From Candidatus Krumholzibacteriia bacterium (lineage in GTDB: Bacteria; Krumholzibacteriota; Krumholzibacteriia; WVZY01; JAKEHA01), in contig JAOUHG010000005.1 of the NCBI GenBank assembly GCA_029865265.1, positions 91,880 through 155,879 of the forward strand: a DNA stretch of 64,000 bases, given 5' to 3'. Below are positions 60,212 through 64,000 of this stretch, piece after piece; positions within the stretch are counted from its first letter, which is position 1, and each line of letters opens with the position of its first letter. The notes beneath the pieces were generated by a model. It ran no database searches and had not been told where the DNA came from. It saw only the letters and a program-made list of their open reading frames with translations. Position numbers and translations under genes: made by a program.

Positions 60212-61165
60212 TTGAGTCAGCAGACACCACGCGTCAGCATCGGATTGCCCGTCTACAACGGGGAGGCGTTTCTCGCGGAAGCGCTCGACTCGCTGCTCGC
60301 CCAGACCTTCACCGATTTTGAATTGATCGTGTCGGACAACGCGTCCACCGATGCCACCGCTGAAATCTGTCGTGAGCGGGCCGCGCGTGACGCGCGCGTG
60401 CGCTACCTGCGCAACGAAACCAACGTGGGTGCGATGCGGAATTTCAACAGTGTGTTCGAGCTGGCGCGCGGTGCGTATTTCAAATGGGCGGCGCACGACG
60501 ACGTGCACGAGCCCACCTATCTGGAGCGCTGCGTCGATGTCCTCGACCGCAGTCCGGACGTGGCACTGGTGTATCCGGCGGCCCGCAACATCGACGCGAA
60601 CGGCGAAACGCTGGGGACGGTCCTGCAGGGGCTGCGCTCCGATCGCCCCAGCCCCGTGGTCCGCTTCCGCGATCTCATCCGGCGCGACCACTCGTGCGTC
60701 GCGGTCCTGGGTGTGGGGCGTTCGGAGATCTTCCGCAAGACGCGCATGCTCGCCGGTTACGCGGACTGTGACCGGGTGCTCCTCGCCGAGATCGGGCTCG
60801 CCGGCCGGATCGTCGAACTGCCCGAGCCGCTGTTCGTGCACCGCCAGCACCAGAACCGTTCGGTGTGGCAGTACCGGACGCGCCAGAAGCGCAGCGCCTG
60901 GTTCGACCCGTCGCGGGCCGGCCGGCCTGCGTGGCCGTACACGCGCCAGTACCGGGGGTACCTGACCGCCATCAATCGCGCGCCGATTTCTCCCGCGCAG
61001 CGGCTGGCATGCCACGCGCTGATGTTCGAGTGGCTGATTCACAACGCCGACGGACTGTGGGAGGACCTGAGCTTCGCCATGACCCATCGACTGCGCCCCA
61101 TAAAGCGCAAGCTGATGCCCGCGTCCGCCAGGGAAAGCGGCGCCGGGGGGAGGCGCGACACGTGA
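60212..61165 (+). CDS. Glycosyltransferase family 2
   Basis: 317 residues from the TTG at 60212, with GGAGG seven bases upstream. GT-A fold: RVSIGLPVYNGEAFLAEALDSLL, LIVSDNASTDATAEI and WAAHDDVHEP with the DxD-like HDD motif. Inverting sugar transfer in the cytosol, likely an EPS step. Overlaps the next gene by 4 nt. Confidence 0.93.
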   Translation: MSQQTPRVSIGLPVYNGEAFLAEALDSLLAQTFTDFELIVSDNASTDATAEICRERAARDARVRYLRNETNVGAMRNFNSVFELARGAYFKWAAHDDVHEPTYLERCVDVLDRSPDVALVYPAARNIDANGETLGTVLQGLRSDRPSPVVRFRDLIRRDHSCVAVLGVGRSEIFRKTRMLAGYADCDRVLLAEIGLAGRIVELPEPLFVHRQHQNRSVWQYRTRQKRSAWFDPSRAGRPAWPYTRQYRGYLTAINRAPISPAQRLACHALMFEWLIHNADGLWEDLSFAMTHRLRPIKRKLMPASARESGAGGRRDT

Positions 61166-62400
61166 CCCGCCCCGCGGAAGTTCCGGCCGCCGGCCCCTTG
61201 TTCCCGGACATCGGCGTCATCGCCCTGGTGCCGGAGCGCTGGGGCGGCATGTGGCTTTCCCGCCACCAGATTCTCTCGCGGTTGTCCCGCTACTTCCACG
61301 TGGTGTGGCACAACCCGGCGCGCCCCTGGAGGCATGCGCTGGCGACGCCCCGCATCGCGCACCCCGACGAAACGCCGCCGCCCGCGCGCGGCTTCACCGT
61401 CTACGACCCGGCGCCCTGGTTCCCGAGGCTCTATCGCCCCCGCTCGCTGGCGCGGGCCAGCGAGCGCGGACGGCTGGCGCGGGCACGACGCATCCTGGAG
61501 GACGCCGGGTGCACACGCATCGTGCTGTACATCTGGCAGCCGAAGTTCGCGGGTGCCGTTGACCTCGTGCCGCACGACGTGTGCTGCTACCACATCGTCG
61601 ACGAGTACTCCTTCTCGGACGTCGAAGAGCCGCTCTCCCCGGTGGAACGGCGCCTCATCGAGCGGGTCGACCAGGTGATCGTGCACTCACCCGCGTTGCG
61701 CGAGAAGAAGGGCAGCCTGAACCCGAACACGGCGTACGTCACCAACGGTGTCGACTACGACGCGTTCGCCGCCGCGCGGCCCGAGCCAGCCGACCTGGCG
61801 GGCATCCCGCGGCCCCGCATCGGCTACGTGGGGCGCATCAAGTCGCAGATAGACTGGGGCACGCTCACCGCCATCGCCGGCGCGCGCCCGGACTGGTCGC
61901 TGGTGCTGGTGGGCCCCATGGGTCCCATGGGTGAACAGGAGGCGGAGCGCGCGCGTCTGCTGGAGATGCCCAACGTCCACTACCTGGGAAACAAGCCGGT
62001 GGGCGAGGTGCCCGCGTACATCCAGCACATGGACGTGTGCCTGCTGTGCTACGCGCTCACCGATTACACCAAGTTCATCTTTCCGCTCAAGCTGCACGAG
62101 TATCTCGCGTCGGGGCGGCCGGTGGTGGGATCGGATATCCGTTCGCTGCGCGATTTCACGTCCGTCATCCGCATCGCCCACGACCCGGCCGGCTGGGTCG
62201 AGGCCATCGGCGCGGCGCTCGCCCCCGGGGAAAACACCGGCGCGCGGATGGAGCAACGCCGTCAGGTGGCGAGGCAGTACGACTGGAACGTGCTCGCGCA
62301 CCGCGTGGCGGGCCTTCTGTGCGCGCGGCTGGGCGGCGATTGCGCGCGTGAATTCGCCACCCTCCCGGCGGGGCAGAGCCATGCCGCGACCACCGCATAG
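61162..62400 (+). CDS. Glycosyltransferase (GT4-like)
   Basis: 412 residues, GTG overlapping the previous stop. GT-B enzyme with [30 protein letters not shown] at the domain border, then [20 protein letters not shown] and [20 protein letters not shown]. It shares the DEY and NGVD pattern with the gene at 40442-41605, so the two are paralogues. 19 nt separate it from the epimerase. Confidence 0.92.
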   Translation: MTRPAEVPAAGPLFPDIGVIALVPERWGGMWLSRHQILSRLSRYFHVVWHNPARPWRHALATPRIAHPDETPPPARGFTVYDPAPWFPRLYRPRSLARASERGRLARARRILEDAGCTRIVLYIWQPKFAGAVDLVPHDVCCYHIVDEYSFSDVEEPLSPVERRLIERVDQVIVHSPALREKKGSLNPNTAYVTNGVDYDAFAAARPEPADLAGIPRPRIGYVGRIKSQIDWGTLTAIAGARPDWSLVLVGPMGPMGEQEAERARLLEMPNVHYLGNKPVGEVPAYIQHMDVCLLCYALTDYTKFIFPLKLHEYLASGRPVVGSDIRSLRDFTSVIRIAHDPAGWVEAIGAALAPGENTGARMEQRRQVARQYDWNVLAHRVAGLLCARLGGDCAREFATLPAGQSHAATTA

Positions 62401-62419
62401 CAAATCGAAAGGACGTACG

Positions 62420-63445
62420 ATGAAGGTACTGGTGACGGGAAGCAGCGGGTATATCGGGACGGTCATGGTGCCGATGCTCTTGAAGGAGGGCTTCAAAGTG
62501 ACCGGGCTGGACACGGACTACTACCGCCAGTCCACGTTTGGAAGCTGGGAGCCCCGTGTACGCACCATGGCGCGCGACGTCCGTGACGTGACCGAGGGTG
62601 AGCTCGCCGGGTTCGACGCCATCATCCACCTGGCGGCGCTCTCCAACGACCCGCTGGGGAACATCAACCCCGACCTCACCTACGACATCAACCACCGGGC
62701 ATCGGTGCGTCTGGCGGAACTGGCGCGGGGCGCCGGGGTCCAACGCTTCGTGTTTGCGTCCTCCTGCAGCAACTACGGGGCTGCGGGCGACGACCTGGTG
62801 GACGAGAACTCGGCGCTCAACCCCGTCACCCCGTACGGGATCTCCAAGGTGCGCTCCGAAGAGGATATCTCGAAGCTGGCCGGCGCAGACTTCTGTCCCA
62901 CCTTCCTGCGCAGCGCCACCGCCTACGGGGTGTCGCCGCGCCTGCGCTTCGACGTGGTGCTGAACAACCTGGTGGCGTGGGCGTTTGCCTCCGGCCGCGT
63001 GTACCTCAAGAGCGACGGGACGCCGTGGCGGCCCATCGTCCACATCGCGGACATCTCGCGGGCCTTCATCGCGGTGCTGAAGGCACCCCGCGAAGCGGTG
63101 CACAACCAGGCCTTCAACGTGGGACGCACGGATCAGAATTTCCGTATCCGCGAGATCGCCGACATCGTCAAGGACACGGTGCCCAACTGCGAGATCGAAT
63201 ACGCGGCGGATGCGAGTCCCGATCTGCGCAACTACCGGGCGGACTTCGGCAAGATTGCGCGCGTACTTCCTTCCTTCCAACCGGAGTGGGACGCGCGCGC
63301 CGGGGCCTCAGAACTCCTGCAGGCCTACCGTGGTGTGGGGCTCAAGGTGGAGGATTTCGAGGGGCCGCGCTACAAGCGCATCGATCAGATCAAACTCCTG
63401 CTCGGCGGCGGCCGGCTGGCCACGGACCTGCGCTGGACCGCCTGA
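62420..63445 (+). CDS. NAD-dependent epimerase/dehydratase (extended SDR)
   Basis: 341 residues, ATG at 62420, AAGGA upstream. Motifs: [18 protein letters not shown] for [14 protein letters not shown] and [13 protein letters not shown] (YxxxK), and the [20 protein letters not shown] substrate loop. It modifies a nucleotide-activated sugar; reaction not determined. Its stop overlaps the ATG of the methyltransferase gene (TGATG), a common pair in pathways for C-methylated deoxysugars. Confidence 0.92.
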   Translation: MKVLVTGSSGYIGTVMVPMLLKEGFKVTGLDTDYYRQSTFGSWEPRVRTMARDVRDVTEGELAGFDAIIHLAALSNDPLGNINPDLTYDINHRASVRLAELARGAGVQRFVFASSCSNYGAAGDDLVDENSALNPVTPYGISKVRSEEDISKLAGADFCPTFLRSATAYGVSPRLRFDVVLNNLVAWAFASGRVYLKSDGTPWRPIVHIADISRAFIAVLKAPREAVHNQAFNVGRTDQNFRIREIADIVKDTVPNCEIEYAADASPDLRNYRADFGKIARVLPSFQPEWDARAGASELLQAYRGVGLKVEDFEGPRYKRIDQIKLLLGGGRLATDLRWTA

Positions 63446-64000
63446 TGCACAACGCGCGTACGGACAAGGACAGGGAGGCCGTGAACACGATGAATGCCGT
63501 TTCCAGTTTCAGCGGACGGGGATGTCTCTCCTGCGGGTCGAAGGACCTGCATTCGGTGGTGGACCTGGGCATGTCGCCGCTGTGCGAGAGCTACGTGCCC
63601 GCGGACAAGCTCAACAGCATGGAGCCCTTCTACCCGCTGCACGCGTTCGTGTGCGCGTCGTGCTGCCTGGTGCAGCTGGACGAGTATGTCTCGCGCGAGG
63701 ACATCTTCACCGAGTACGCCTACTTCTCCTCGTACGCCGACAGCTGGGTCCAGCACATGAAGGACTACGCGGACATGATTCGCTCGCGCCTGGGACTCAC
63801 GGGCGAGAGCTTCGTGGTGGAGGTGGCGAGCAACGACGGGTACCTCCTGCAGCACTTCGTGGCGGCGGGCATCCCGGTGCTGGGCATCGAGCCGGCGGCC
63901 AACGTGGCCCGGATCGCGGTCGAGCGGGGCATACCCACCCTGGTGCGCTTCTTCGGCGAGGAAACAGCGCGCGAGCTGGCCGCGGAGGGGCGCCGCGCGG
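63445..64000 (+). CDS. SAM-dependent C-methyltransferase for sugar synthesis, 3' end off the window
   Basis: At least 185 residues; the ORF continues past 64000. ATG at 63445, though GTG 63481 or ATG 63490, after GGGAGG, could be the start. N-terminal zinc-binding part with GCLSCGSKDLHSVVDLGMSPLCESYVP and FVCASCCLVQL, then the SAM-binding motif VVEVASNDGYLLQHF. This matches the zinc-binding plus Methyltransf_13-like sugar C-methyltransferases (NovU/TylC3 type). Together with the preceding epimerase it suggests a branched or deoxy sugar in the EPS. The C-terminal part is not visible. Confidence 0.9.
   Translation, partial: MHNARTDKDREAVNTMNAVSSFSGRGCLSCGSKDLHSVVDLGMSPLCESYVPADKLNSMEPFYPLHAFVCASCCLVQLDEYVSREDIFTEYAYFSSYADSWVQHMKDYADMIRSRLGLTGESFVVEVASNDGYLLQHFVAAGIPVLGIEPAANVARIAVERGIPTLVRFFGEETARELAAEGRRA

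Noticed and set aside
1..64000. CRISPR arrays, insertion sequences, integrases, phage genes
   Set aside because: I saw no direct-repeat arrays, transposase or integrase motifs, or target duplications.

Overview
The window is a high-GC bacterial chromosome segment, densely coded and mostly on the + strand. Housekeeping genes dominate the first half and envelope or exopolysaccharide (EPS) genes the second. The secreted beta-barrel protein with a PorV-like N-terminus and SPOR tail, an FlgD-like C-terminal Ig module, an exosortase and the GC content together suggest an uncultured lineage of the FCB group or a neighbour (Eisenbacteria- or Gemmatimonadota-like). That placement is inference; no rRNA gene is present.

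1-8323 (minus strand): one operon read right to left from a near-consensus promoter at 8294-8323. The order is a small ribbon-helix-helix (RHH) protein, sat, an alkaline-phosphatase (AP) superfamily enzyme, cysC, then three more AP-superfamily enzymes, the last running off the left edge. Sat and CysC make PAPS, but no PAPS reductase is seen, so PAPS is probably used for sulfation. Two of the AP enzymes are exported and two are cytosolic. The RHH protein and CysC end in the same short tail, and a 10-bp element occurs three times around the promoter and the RHH-sat gap. This is the best candidate here for an undescribed system.

8353-32257 (plus strand): a lipid flippase-like membrane protein, tRNA nucleotidyltransferase, a convergent structured RNA, dnaK, tRNA-Val, and thrS-infC-rpmI-rplT-pheS-pheT with an attenuator before infC. 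Then come a zapB-like gene, zapA, a 6S-like RNA, and ymdB-folD-xseA-xseB-ispA-DUF212-dxs-nadK-recN. recN terminates inside a tRNA-Arg gene. Two small membrane proteins and a GAF-GGDEF diguanylate cyclase follow.

32298-64000 (plus strand): EPS biosynthesis. The first operon holds a UDP-sugar dehydrogenase, an epimerase, Wza-like export, Wzz-like chain-length control, a CpsD-type kinase and three glycosyltransferases. Next are a two-domain secreted polysaccharide lyase, an APH-type kinase, a deacetylase, a glycosyltransferase, an O-antigen ligase and an anchored barrel protein. Then come an FN3/Ig surface protein, exosortase, an EpsI-like protein, a membrane protein and a TPR lipoprotein. The segment ends with the PorV-SPOR protein, a priming sugar transferase, more glycosyltransferases, an epimerase and a truncated C-methyltransferase. 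Four sigma-54-like promoters with the exact GG-N10-GC geometry (one of them degenerate in a fifth site) lie in the intergenic gaps of this region, suggesting joint RpoN control of EPS and surface genes. No Wzx flippase and no recognisable PEP-CTERM substrate is present.
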